From the NCBI GenBank assembly GCA_016788485.1, contig JAEUSV010000077.1, positions 1 to 47,206 on the forward strand: DNA of 47,206 nucleotides, given 5' to 3'. Below the pieces are notes generated by a model. The model was not told the DNA's origin. It saw only the letters and a program-made list of their open reading frames with translations, and ran no database searches. The position numbers and the translations under genes were made by a program. Below, one piece after another: positions 15,275 through 23,531 of this stretch (positions are counted from its first letter, which is position 1; every line of letters starts with the position of its first letter). Source of the DNA: Flavobacteriales bacterium. GTDB taxonomy: Bacteria > Bacteroidota > Bacteroidia > Flavobacteriales_F > PHOS-HE28.

Positions 15275-17077
15275 ATGTGGGGGAAGATCCAGGGCATGCT
15301 GCGTTCCCGCGAAGGACGCGACAGCCTGTTGACCTATGCGGCCGAAGGCCTGGCGATGGTGGGCATGGTGCTGGCCTACCGGCTGGCGGCCATGGAGGGC
15401 CGGCACGAGCTGGACCTTTACGTGGTGGTGCGCCGCACCGTGTCGTTCATCTTCCCGGTGCTGCTGCTCGGCGCCGCCGTGGGTGTCACCCGGTTCGTGA
15501 GCATGCGCAGCCGGCCCGAGGAGCAGCGCCGCTACCTGCTCGCCGCCCTGCGCTGGAGCGTACCGCTCGCCCTGGTCACCGTGCTGCTCGGGTTGTTCCT
15601 CCCTGCGTCGTTATCGTGGCTGGTGTTCGGCTCGGGCGACCAGAGCGACCTGGTGCCACCGCTGGCACTGATGATCGCGAGCGTGGCGTTATACGGGCTT
15701 GGCTACTCGTTCCTGCGCGGTCAGGGCCGCTCGGTGGCCGCCAACACCGTGCAGGTGCTGGCGCTGGCCGGTGCGCCCTGCATGGCCTTCGTGGTGAGCG
15801 ACGACCTGGTATCGGTCTGCTGGACCACCGGCATCGCCTGGACGGCCCTGGCGGCGGTGGGCATCGTTCCCGCGCTGCTTCAGCCCAACCCGGAGCCGAG
15901 CCACCGCGAGCGCGGCGAGCTGCTGCGCTACGGTCTGCCCCGCGTGCCCGGCGACCTGGCCATGGGGGCGCTGCTCACCGTGCCGGTGTACATGGTGGCC
16001 CGCACGCACGGCCTCTCGGCCAGCGGCGAGATCGGCTTCGGTGCCACCCTGCTCAACCTGGCGGCGGCGGTGTTCTCGCCGCTCTCCCTCGTGCTGCTGC
16101 CGGCCTCTGCCTCGCAGCTCGCTGCGGGCGACCATGCCGGGCTCAGCCGCCGCATCGGCAAGCTGTCGCTGCTCACCCTGCTCGCCTGCGCGGCCATGAC
16201 GCTGGTGTTCGAAGTGGCCGCCGACCCCATCCTGCACATCTACCTGGGCGAGGCCTACGGTCCGTACGTCACCACCAGCCGCATCGTGTTCCTGGGTGCG
16301 CTGCCGTTCGGCGTGTTCATCGGCCTTCGCAGCGTGCTCGATGCGTACTACCACACCCCGCGCAACGGCATCAACCTCACCACGGCCTTCCTCATCCTCA
16401 TGGCCGGCGGCCTGTTCCATTTCGTGGTGCCCACGCCCTCGGTCTTCGTGGCCTGGGTGCTGGTGGTGGCGCTCACCTACCTGGGCTGGGCCACCTGGCG
16501 CGATGTGCGCAGCGTGCGGCACGAGCTGGACCGCTTCGCCGCCGAGCCGGACCAGCGGCTGCGCATCCTGGTGGTGATCCCAGCGGCGGAGGAGAGCGGG
16601 CACTTCTCCTCCTCGCGCCGACAGGCCCGGTCGTTCAGCGAAGTGCACGGGGCGGAGGTCGGCTTCTTCCACCTGGAGGACCGCTCGAGCCTGCGCCGGC
16701 TGCTGCGCGACCGTTATCGCTTCAAGCGTCAGCTGCGCGCCTTCCGCCCGGATGTGGTGCACGTGCACTACGGTTCGGTCTCGGCCCTCTTCGCGGTGCT
16801 CAACAGCCCGGTGCCGGTGGTGATCTCCTTCCTGGGCAGCGACCTCGACCGCCCCAAGGACATGGGGGCCATGCGCACGGTGCTGGGCCGCTTCTTCTCG
16901 CAGGTGGCCGCCTTCTTCAGCGCGGGCATCATCTGCACCACGCAGGAGCTCCGCGAGCTGCTGTGGTGGCGGCAGGACGAGGTGCGGGTGATCCCGCACG
17001 GCGATGCGCCCGACGCGGACGGCGCCACCATCGCCTACCTCCGCTCCACCACCCTGGTGCAGGGGGCCAAACGCTGA
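15275..17077 (+). CDS. Wzx-like flippase fused to half a GT-B glycosyltransferase
   Basis: A 600-aa protein. Residues ~15-415 are a multi-span MOP-superfamily domain of the Wzx type (about 12-14 hydrophobic helices). Residues ~430-595 are soluble and read as the N-terminal Rossmann lobe of a family-4-like glycosyltransferase (LRILVVIPAAEESGHFS, PDVVHVHYGS, VVISFLGSDL, IICTTQELRELL, VRVIPHGD). The stop follows at once, so the second lobe, which normally binds the sugar nucleotide, is absent. No continuation exists in other frames before the next gene at 17125. It probably exports a lipid-linked glycan; the half domain may be a binding or regulatory module. The reading frame itself looks intact. 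Confidence 0.85.
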   Translation: MWGKIQGMLRSREGRDSLLTYAAEGLAMVGMVLAYRLAAMEGRHELDLYVVVRRTVSFIFPVLLLGAAVGVTRFVSMRSRPEEQRRYLLAALRWSVPLALVTVLLGLFLPASLSWLVFGSGDQSDLVPPLALMIASVALYGLGYSFLRGQGRSVAANTVQVLALAGAPCMAFVVSDDLVSVCWTTGIAWTALAAVGIVPALLQPNPEPSHRERGELLRYGLPRVPGDLAMGALLTVPVYMVARTHGLSASGEIGFGATLLNLAAAVFSPLSLVLLPASASQLAAGDHAGLSRRIGKLSLLTLLACAAMTLVFEVAADPILHIYLGEAYGPYVTTSRIVFLGALPFGVFIGLRSVLDAYYHTPRNGINLTTAFLILMAGGLFHFVVPTPSVFVAWVLVVALTYLGWATWRDVRSVRHELDRFAAEPDQRLRILVVIPAAEESGHFSSSRRQARSFSEVHGAEVGFFHLEDRSSLRRLLRDRYRFKRQLRAFRPDVVHVHYGSVSALFAVLNSPVPVVISFLGSDLDRPKDMGAMRTVLGRFFSQVAAFFSAGIICTTQELRELLWWRQDEVRVIPHGDAPDADGATIAYLRSTTLVQGAKR

Positions 17078-17124
17078 GGCTCTCGGGCCGTATCCGCATC
17101 TTTGCGGCCACCAAGCCCGTTCGC

Positions 17125-18222
17125 ATGCTCAAAGGCAAGACCGTCGCTGTCGTCGTTCCCTGCTACAACGAGGAGAGCCAGATCGGCTTCGTGATCGACA
17201 CGATGCCCGACTTCGTGGACCGCATCGTGGTGGTGAACGACTGCAGCCCCGACCGCACGGCCGAGGTGGTGAAGGAGCTTATCGCCCGGGACCGTGCGAG
17301 AGGCGCAGGGAAGCGCATTCCGCCGTACAAGGTCGAGCGCACCCGCTGGAACGAGGCCGAGCTCGTGCTGCAGGAGGAGAGCGAGCGCGAGATGGCGCAC
17401 TACGTGCCCAGCGAGGTGGTGAACGCGAACCCCGAGACCGACCGCATCATCCTCATCAACAACCTGCAGAACGGTGGGGTGGGGGCCGGCATCGCCCGCG
17501 GCTACAAGTGGTGCCAGGACCATGCCATCGACTGCACCGCGGTGATGGCCGGCGACGGACAGATGGACCCCAACGAGCTGGCGAGCATCTGCCTGCCGGT
17601 GATCGACGAAGGCATCGACTACGTGAAGGGCAACCGCCTGATCCACCGCAGTGCCTGGCTGGTGATCCCGCGGGTGCGCTTCTTCGGCAACAGCATCCTC
17701 AGCATCCTCACCAAGCTCGCCAGCGGCTACTGGCGCGTGAGCGACACGCAGACCGGCTACACCGCCATCAGCCTGCGCGCCATGCAGGCCATCAAGCTCC
17801 ACAGGATCTACCGCAGCTACGGCATGCCCAACGACATGCTCGTGAAGCTCAATATCGCCCAGTGCACCCTGCGCGAGGTGGAGATCAAGCCCGTGTACCG
17901 CGTGGGCGAGCAGAGCAAGATGAAGGTGATGAAGGTGATCCCCCGCGTGAGCCGCCTGCTCATCAAGAGCTTCTTCATCCGCCTGTGGCGCAAGTACCTC
18001 TTCAAGGACTTCCACCCGCTCTTCATCTTCTACAACTACGCCTTCGTGGCGGGCCTCATCGCGCTGCCCTACCTGTGGAAGATCGGCAAGGCCTTCGTCA
18101 CCGGCGCCACGGTGAACACCGAGCCCCTGATCGCCTTCCTGTTCCTGGCCACCAGCAGCTTCCAGGCGCTGATCTTCGCCATGTGGATGGACATGCAGGA
18201 CAACGAGCGGCTGTACAAGTAG
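17125..18222 (+). CDS. Family 2 glycosyltransferase with C-terminal membrane spans
   Basis: A 365-aa protein from the ATG at 17125 (MLKGKTVAVVVPCYNEE); the frame is open upstream but that part is antisense-like shadow. It has a GT-A fold with VVVPCYNEE, VVNDCSPDRT, nucleotide-sugar DGQMD (the DxD position) and a following GNRLIHR segment. The C-terminus carries two hydrophobic spans (~292-315 and ~325-350). This resembles polyprenyl-phosphate or membrane-bound sugar transferases. A CATCTTTG element lies 21 nt upstream. It belongs to the glycan operon. An insertion of about 60 charged residues after the second motif is larger than usual. Confidence 0.9.
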   Translation: MLKGKTVAVVVPCYNEESQIGFVIDTMPDFVDRIVVVNDCSPDRTAEVVKELIARDRARGAGKRIPPYKVERTRWNEAELVLQEESEREMAHYVPSEVVNANPETDRIILINNLQNGGVGAGIARGYKWCQDHAIDCTAVMAGDGQMDPNELASICLPVIDEGIDYVKGNRLIHRSAWLVIPRVRFFGNSILSILTKLASGYWRVSDTQTGYTAISLRAMQAIKLHRIYRSYGMPNDMLVKLNIAQCTLREVEIKPVYRVGEQSKMKVMKVIPRVSRLLIKSFFIRLWRKYLFKDFHPLFIFYNYAFVAGLIALPYLWKIGKAFVTGATVNTEPLIAFLFLATSSFQALIFAMWMDMQDNERLYK

Positions 18223-18241
18223 GCCACCGGCGCCCGCCGGG

Positions 18242-18249
18242 TATCTTTA
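18242..18249 (+). promoter_or_regulatory. Promoter box 6 nt before start codon
   Basis: TATCTTTA ends 6 nt before the ATG at 18256. It may give the amidotransferase and downstream genes their own, nearly leaderless transcript. Confidence 0.45.
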
Positions 18250-18255
18250 CCGGCC

Positions 18256-20289
18256 ATGTGCGGAATATTCGGGATCATCGCCAAGCCTGAGGCGGGGCTG
18301 GACCGCGCGTTCACCGAAGGGGTGATGCGGGAGCTGTTCGTGCTGAGCGAATCGCGGGGGAAGGAGAGCAGCGGCATCGCCGTGCGCGATGCGGTCGGTC
18401 GCACGATCCATGTGACCAAGGACGATGTGCCGGCCACGGACCTCATCCGGTCCGCGGCCTACCGGAGCTTCCTGGAGCAGGCCCTGGCCCCGTCGTTCGC
18501 CAACGGTCAACAGGAGCTGGCATTGATCGCCCACAGCCGCCTGGTGACCAACGGCAGCCAGGAGCACAACTTCAACAACCAGCCCGTCATCAAGGACGGC
18601 ATCGTCATGATCCACAACGGGATCGTGACCAACGTGGATGCGCTGTGGGCCAAGTACGCCGGCCGGATCGAGCGCAAGTACGAGGTGGACACCGAGGTGC
18701 TCGCCGCGCTGTTCCGCCTGTTCCTGAAGGAAGGGAAGGGGCCGGTGGAGGCCGTGCGCGCCGTGTTCGCCGAGATGGAGGGCGCGGCCAGCGTGGCCAT
18801 CCTCTTCGAGGATGCTGCCCAGGTGCTGCTGGCCTCCAACACCGGTTCGTTCTACACGCTCACCGACCCCAAGGGAAGCCTGGTCTTCGCCTCGGAGGCC
18901 TACATCCTGCGCACCTTCCGCGATAAGGAGGGCATGAAGGCCCGGTACGGCGGGCTCGAAGCCACCTGGCTCGCTCCCTTCACCGGCAAGCTGATCGATC
19001 TGGTCTCCTTCACCGTCACCGACTTCGGCCTGAAGGAGTCCTCAGCGGGGGCAGCACCCGCTTTCACGGAGCCCTTCCGCATCATGGACCACTCGCAGGG
19101 CGGTAAGGCCTCGGCCCCAGCGATCGCCACGAGCGACGAGGGACGGCTCCGCAGGCTGATCGAATTCCCCGAGGAGGTGATGCGCACGATCCGGCGCTGC
19201 AGCAAGTGCCTGCTGCCCGAGACCTTCCCCTACATCAGCTACGACGGGAAGGGTGTGTGCAATTACTGCCACAGCTACAAGCCGAAGGGCCTGAAGGTGG
19301 ACAAGCGCCCGCAGTTCGAGGAGGTGCTGAAGAAGTACCGCCGCAACGATGGCAAGCAGGACTGCATCGTGGCCTTCAGCGGCGGGCGCGACAGCAGCTA
19401 CGGCCTGCACCTGCTGGTGAAGGAGTTCGGCATGACCCCGCTCACCTTCACCTACGACTGGGGGCTGGTGACCGACCTGGCGCGGCGCAACATCGCCCGC
19501 ATGACCGGCAAGCTCGGCGTGGAGAACATCCTGGTGAGCGCGGACATCAGGATGAAGCGCCGCAACGTGCGGTTGAACATGGAGGCCTGGCTGAAGCAGC
19601 CGCGCCTGGGCATGATCCCGCTGTTCATGGCCGGCGACAAGCACTTCTTCGTGCACGTGAACAACATCCGGCGGCAGACGGGCATCCACTGCGACATCTG
19701 GATGGAGAACAAGCTCGAGAACACCGACTTCAAGGCCGGTTTCGCGGGCATCCGTCCCAACTTCGACAAGGAACGGATCGACAAGCAGACCACGCTGGCC
19801 AAGCTGCAGATGCCGCTGTACTACCTGCGCAACTTCGCGGCCAATCCCGGCTACCTCAACGCCAGCCTGCCCGACACCTACAGCGCGTTCAAGGCCTACT
19901 ACACCGAGCCCCGCGACGTGTACCTGCTGCTCTTCGACTACATCCCGTGGAACGAGGAGACGCTGGACCGCACCCTGAAGGACGAATACAACTGGGAGAT
20001 CTCGCCCGATACCACCAGCACCTGGCGGATCGGTGACGGCACGGCGGCCTTCTACAACTACGTGTACGGCCTGGTGGCGGGCTTCACCGAGTTCGACACC
20101 TTCCGCAGCAACCAGATCCGCGAAGGCATGATCACCCGCGAGGAAGGCCTGGCCCATGTGCTGCGCGAGAACCGCCCGCGCTTCGAGAGCATGCTGTGGT
20201 ACTTCGAGACCATCGGCGTGGACATGGAGCGCGCCCTGAAGGCGATCAACGCCATCCCGCGCCTGTACCGCAAGCCCGTGGTGGCATGA
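18256..20289 (+). CDS. Class II glutaminase fused to N-acetyl-sugar amidotransferase
   Basis: A 677-aa protein. Residues 2-~250 are a class II glutamine amidotransferase like the GlmS N-terminus: nucleophile C2 in MCGIFGII, RGKESSGIAV, HSRLVTNG, FNNQP and HNGIVTN. Residues ~313-677 match the WbpG/WbuX/PseA N-acetyl-sugar amidotransferase group: two CxxC pairs (CSKC, CNYC) and a PP-loop SGGRDS at 375-380 that binds ATP. By family knowledge the second half adenylates a sugar amide and attacks it with ammonia to make an amidino or amide group. Usually ammonia comes from separate HisH/HisF-like proteins; here it would be made in the same chain. It overlaps the next gene by ATGA. Confidence 0.88.
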   Translation: MCGIFGIIAKPEAGLDRAFTEGVMRELFVLSESRGKESSGIAVRDAVGRTIHVTKDDVPATDLIRSAAYRSFLEQALAPSFANGQQELALIAHSRLVTNGSQEHNFNNQPVIKDGIVMIHNGIVTNVDALWAKYAGRIERKYEVDTEVLAALFRLFLKEGKGPVEAVRAVFAEMEGAASVAILFEDAAQVLLASNTGSFYTLTDPKGSLVFASEAYILRTFRDKEGMKARYGGLEATWLAPFTGKLIDLVSFTVTDFGLKESSAGAAPAFTEPFRIMDHSQGGKASAPAIATSDEGRLRRLIEFPEEVMRTIRRCSKCLLPETFPYISYDGKGVCNYCHSYKPKGLKVDKRPQFEEVLKKYRRNDGKQDCIVAFSGGRDSSYGLHLLVKEFGMTPLTFTYDWGLVTDLARRNIARMTGKLGVENILVSADIRMKRRNVRLNMEAWLKQPRLGMIPLFMAGDKHFFVHVNNIRRQTGIHCDIWMENKLENTDFKAGFAGIRPNFDKERIDKQTTLAKLQMPLYYLRNFAANPGYLNASLPDTYSAFKAYYTEPRDVYLLLFDYIPWNEETLDRTLKDEYNWEISPDTTSTWRIGDGTAAFYNYVYGLVAGFTEFDTFRSNQIREGMITREEGLAHVLRENRPRFESMLWYFETIGVDMERALKAINAIPRLYRKPVVA

Positions 20290-21338
20290 TGGAGGTCTTG
20301 GTGCTCGCGCTGCTCGTGCTCGTCACCAACCTCGCGAGCGGGGGCGCCGTGGCCGCCTTCCTCCTGGGCCGCAACGAGCGCCTGCTGCTCCCCGCGTGGC
20401 CCCTGGCGCTTGCCGGCTTCGCGCTGGGGCCCTTCCTCACCACCCTGGTGCTCTACTACACGCTGGCTCTGTGGCATGGCGTGCCGGTGTTCGTTGCCTT
20501 GCTCTTACCGCTGTTCTTCTTCGCGCTGCTGGTGCGGATGGCGGGGGCGGGGAGGGGGCGTCTCCTCACCCTGCTTGTCAGCATCCCTTCGAACCTGAAG
20601 GACCGGTCCCTCTGGCCTTTTCTGGCGGGCACCTTGTTCCTGCTGCTGGTCGCCGTGGTGTTCCTGGTGAACAAGCCCCTGGTGGACCACGATGTGCTGG
20701 AGTACGGTGTGCAGGGGCGGATCTTCCTGCGCGACCGGGCCATCAGCTACCAGCGCTTCCAGTTCGATGCGGCGAGCGGCTTCCATTACGTGGGGCTGCA
20801 CGGCTTCTCCTTCCCGCTGCTCTTCACCTGGGAGGGCCTCTGGGGCTCGCTCCTCGGGGTGCGCACCGATGTGTGGGTTCGCAGCATCACCATGTGGTAC
20901 GGCTGGCTGCTCATCGCCTTCTGCTGGGCCCTCCTGCGCCGCTTCGACCGCTGGGCCGCCGTGCCTGCCGGCATCGCGCTCACAGCGCCCATCGGCTTCC
21001 TGTTCCTGCTGACCATCTACCACCTGGACAGCTTCCGCATCATGCTCTTCACCTGCGCGGTGGCCGCTTTCGTGGCCGTACTGCAGGCGCCCTCACGGGA
21101 GCGCTTACTGCTCTTCGGAGCGCTGGCCGGCGCGCAGGCCTTCGTGCACTCGGTGGGTGCCATCCTGGCCGGGGTGCTGGTGGCCGTGCTGCTGTTCGCG
21201 CTGCCCGTGCGCTGGAAAACCCGCATCAACTGGCTGGCGCAGGGCGTGGGCATGCTGCTGCTCTTCGGGGCGGTGCATTACCTCGTGGACATCGCGTTCG
21301 GCACAGGCTGGATCTTCCAGGACATCATCTGGTACTGA
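20286..21338 (+). CDS. GT-C-like membrane protein, N-terminal half
   Basis: A 350-aa protein with about nine hydrophobic spans. The ATG at 20286 overlaps the stop of the upstream gene; a second ATG follows at 20289. A loop after the third or fourth span carries VDHDVLEYGVQG, which resembles the acidic catalytic loop of GT-C (family 39/83-like) glycosyltransferases that use polyprenyl-linked sugars. The protein ends right after a helix without the usual C-terminal soluble domain, which appears in the next gene. I read the pair as a split enzyme. The assignment rests on overall architecture, so family certainty is moderate. Confidence 0.65.
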   Translation: MMEVLVLALLVLVTNLASGGAVAAFLLGRNERLLLPAWPLALAGFALGPFLTTLVLYYTLALWHGVPVFVALLLPLFFFALLVRMAGAGRGRLLTLLVSIPSNLKDRSLWPFLAGTLFLLLVAVVFLVNKPLVDHDVLEYGVQGRIFLRDRAISYQRFQFDAASGFHYVGLHGFSFPLLFTWEGLWGSLLGVRTDVWVRSITMWYGWLLIAFCWALLRRFDRWAAVPAGIALTAPIGFLFLLTIYHLDSFRIMLFTCAVAAFVAVLQAPSRERLLLFGALAGAQAFVHSVGAILAGVLVAVLLFALPVRWKTRINWLAQGVGMLLLFGAVHYLVDIAFGTGWIFQDIIWY

Positions 21339-22261
21339 TGAAGCAGCGGCACATCGACCTCCTCGCCTGGGCGCTGCTCGCAGCCTCCCTGGCGTTGAGC
21401 GTGGTGTACCACCGGGTGCTGATGCCGGTGAGCCGTGCGGGCATGGACCCGGAGGACTTCACCCGCGGTATCGGCAGCCCCTTGCTGCTCTGGCTGAACG
21501 GCTACCTGGGCGTGTTCCTCAACCTGCGCCACATGGGGCCGGCCATGGTGCTCGCGCTTCCGACTTGCGTGGTTGCCCTGCTGCGATGGAAGCGCCTTGC
21601 GCCCTGGCAGCGCGGCCTGCTTGCCTTCGTGCTCCTCGCCGTCACCGTGATCGGTGCGTTCGGCGGTTTCAACTACCGCTACGCCTTCACCCTGCAGCCG
21701 TTGTTCACCCTGGCCGTGGTGGGCATCGCGTGGAACGTGCTGTCGCCCGGCGCGCGCATGCCCTTCGTTGTCGCGCTGGCCGTGGTCACCGCGCTCAACA
21801 CCGCCCTGGCCTTGGAGCATAGGCAGCGGGTGAAGGCCGCCACGCCCGGCTATGCTTCACCTGATACCGGTGAAGGAAGTCTTTCAGAGCGGCTGAACAC
21901 CGGTCCCCGCGACCTGGAGGCCTGGTTGTTGGCCCAAGGCGTGCGACCCACGGACACGGTGCTGGTGAACAACCTGCCCATCTGGTACTACGTCACCGAC
22001 CGTCCGGGCATCTACTTCTGGTGCGGCAGCGACCAGCTCTTCCTGGCCAACGGCAAGCCCTTCCTGTTCCGGGGGCGCGACGAGGCGCAGGTGTTCCATT
22101 ACCTGCGCGACAGCCTCCATTGCAGGCACGTCTTCTCCACGGAGGAGTACGACCGGTACGATCCGCGTTACCAGGCCTTCCTGGCCACCCAGGCCCGGCT
22201 GCTCGCGCGGGACGACCGCGGGCATGTGCTCTACCGGCTGAAGGATACCTTTAGCCGCTGA
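21338..22261 (+). CDS. GT-C-like membrane protein, C-terminal half
   Basis: A 307-aa protein whose ATG overlaps the preceding stop by one base (TGATG). Four or so hydrophobic spans (~8-170) precede a soluble C-terminal domain (~195-307) with DTVLVNNLPIWYYVTDRP and HVLYRLKDTF. Such tails end many GT39-like glycosyltransferases. It has no acidic catalytic loop of its own, so it probably works with the product of the upstream gene. The two frames could also derive from one ancestral gene by a frameshift, but each has a proper start and stop. Confidence 0.6.
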   Translation: MKQRHIDLLAWALLAASLALSVVYHRVLMPVSRAGMDPEDFTRGIGSPLLLWLNGYLGVFLNLRHMGPAMVLALPTCVVALLRWKRLAPWQRGLLAFVLLAVTVIGAFGGFNYRYAFTLQPLFTLAVVGIAWNVLSPGARMPFVVALAVVTALNTALALEHRQRVKAATPGYASPDTGEGSLSERLNTGPRDLEAWLLAQGVRPTDTVLVNNLPIWYYVTDRPGIYFWCGSDQLFLANGKPFLFRGRDEAQVFHYLRDSLHCRHVFSTEEYDRYDPRYQAFLATQARLLARDDRGHVLYRLKDTFSR

Positions 22262-22263
22262 CC

Positions 22264-23529
22264 ATGCGGGCGCCCAAGGGCAAGTTCACCACCGACCTTC
22301 TCTGGAACGCCGGGGCCTTCGCGTTGAGCGCCCTGTTCGGCGTGCTGGTGAACCTGCTCATCGTGCGCTACCACGATGCCGCGGCGCTGGGTGTGTTCAA
22401 CCTGGTCTATGCCATCTTCATCCTGCTGAGCCAGCTGGCCGTGGGCGGTGTTCACCTGGCCGTGCAGGCCTTCGTGCCCAGGGAGCTTGCCGCCGGGCAG
22501 CGGGCCGATGCGCAGGTGACCGCCTCCCTGCTGCTCGCTACCGGCACGAGCCTGCTGGTGATGGCGCTGGCCTGGGCGTTCCGCGAGCTCCCCGGGCGCT
22601 GGTTCGACAGCCCGGGCGTTTCGGTCGCCTTCCCCCTGGTGGTGCCCGGACTGCTCTTCTTCAGCTGGAACAAGGTGCTGCTCAGCTTCCACAACGGCGC
22701 GCGTCGCATGCGGCTCTTCGCCGTGTTCCAGCTCCTGCGCTTCGCCGGCCTGTTCGGCGGGGTGCTGTGGCTGTGCCTGCAGGATGCGCCTTCGGAGCAC
22801 CTCGCGATCACCCTGTTCTGGACCGAGGCCGCGCTGTCGCTGTTGCTCATCCCCATCTCCCTGCGCTTCTGGCGGCCCTGGCCGGGCGCGGGGCTTCGTC
22901 CCGCCCTGCGCGAGAACTTCCGCTTCGGCAACCGGGCATTGGCCGGCAACCTGCTGCTCGATGTGAACACGCGCGTCGACGTGTTCATGCTCGGCATCTT
23001 CCTGGATGATGCGGCCGTGGGGCTGTACAGCTTCGCCGCCACGGTGGCCGAAGGCGTGCTCCAGCTGCCGGTGCTGTTCCGCAACAACATCAACCCGGTG
23101 CTCACGCGGGCCTGGCACAAGGGCGGTGCGGTGCTGCTGCGGCATGTGATGGTGCGCAACCGGCGCGCCTTCCTGCGCCTGCTGGCCCCGCTCGTGCTGG
23201 TCACGATCCCGCTGTTCCCGCTGGCCCTGTGGGTGCTCGGCATGCAGGAGCAGCCCATGACCGTGTGGGCCGTGTACGCGATCCTGGCCGCCGGCATCGC
23301 GGCCACCAGTGGCGACCAGCCCTTCCTCATGCTCTTCAGCCAGTTGGGCCATCCTTGGACGCAGACGCTGTTCATCGGGGGCTTCTGCCTCAGCAACGTG
23401 CTGCTCAACCTGGCCTTGATACCGCCCATGGGCATCCATGGCTCCGCGCTCGCCACCGCATTGTCCTTCGGGGTCATGGCCTGGCTCCTGCGCGCATTGG
23501 CGCGGCGCACGCTCCAGCTCCACGCCTGA
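22264..23529 (+). CDS. Wzx-like oligosaccharide flippase
   Basis: A 421-aa protein with roughly 12 hydrophobic helices spread over the full length, matching polysaccharide transporters of the MOP superfamily. It starts 2 nt after the previous stop, inside the glycan operon. Conserved features include an early helix bundle (FALSALFGVLVNLLIVR) and a central NTRVDVFMLGIFL segment typical of Wzx proteins. It should move undecaprenyl-linked glycan across the inner membrane. It is followed by a second, distinct flippase after only 2 nt. Confidence 0.88.
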   Translation: MRAPKGKFTTDLLWNAGAFALSALFGVLVNLLIVRYHDAAALGVFNLVYAIFILLSQLAVGGVHLAVQAFVPRELAAGQRADAQVTASLLLATGTSLLVMALAWAFRELPGRWFDSPGVSVAFPLVVPGLLFFSWNKVLLSFHNGARRMRLFAVFQLLRFAGLFGGVLWLCLQDAPSEHLAITLFWTEAALSLLLIPISLRFWRPWPGAGLRPALRENFRFGNRALAGNLLLDVNTRVDVFMLGIFLDDAAVGLYSFAATVAEGVLQLPVLFRNNINPVLTRAWHKGGAVLLRHVMVRNRRAFLRLLAPLVLVTIPLFPLALWVLGMQEQPMTVWAVYAILAAGIAATSGDQPFLMLFSQLGHPWTQTLFIGGFCLSNVLLNLALIPPMGIHGSALATALSFGVMAWLLRALARRTLQLHA

Positions 23530-23531
23530 AC

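Noticed and set aside
15277..17124. Long frame running into the GT2 gene on the plus strand
   Set aside because: Its first 616 codons are an Arg/Pro/Gly/Ala-rich shadow of the flippase fusion; protein-like sequence begins only at the ATG at 17125.
17030..17124. Frameshifted second lobe of the flippase-fused glycosyltransferase
   Set aside because: Only 47 nt separate its stop from the next gene and no frame there carries a nucleotide-sugar binding lobe.
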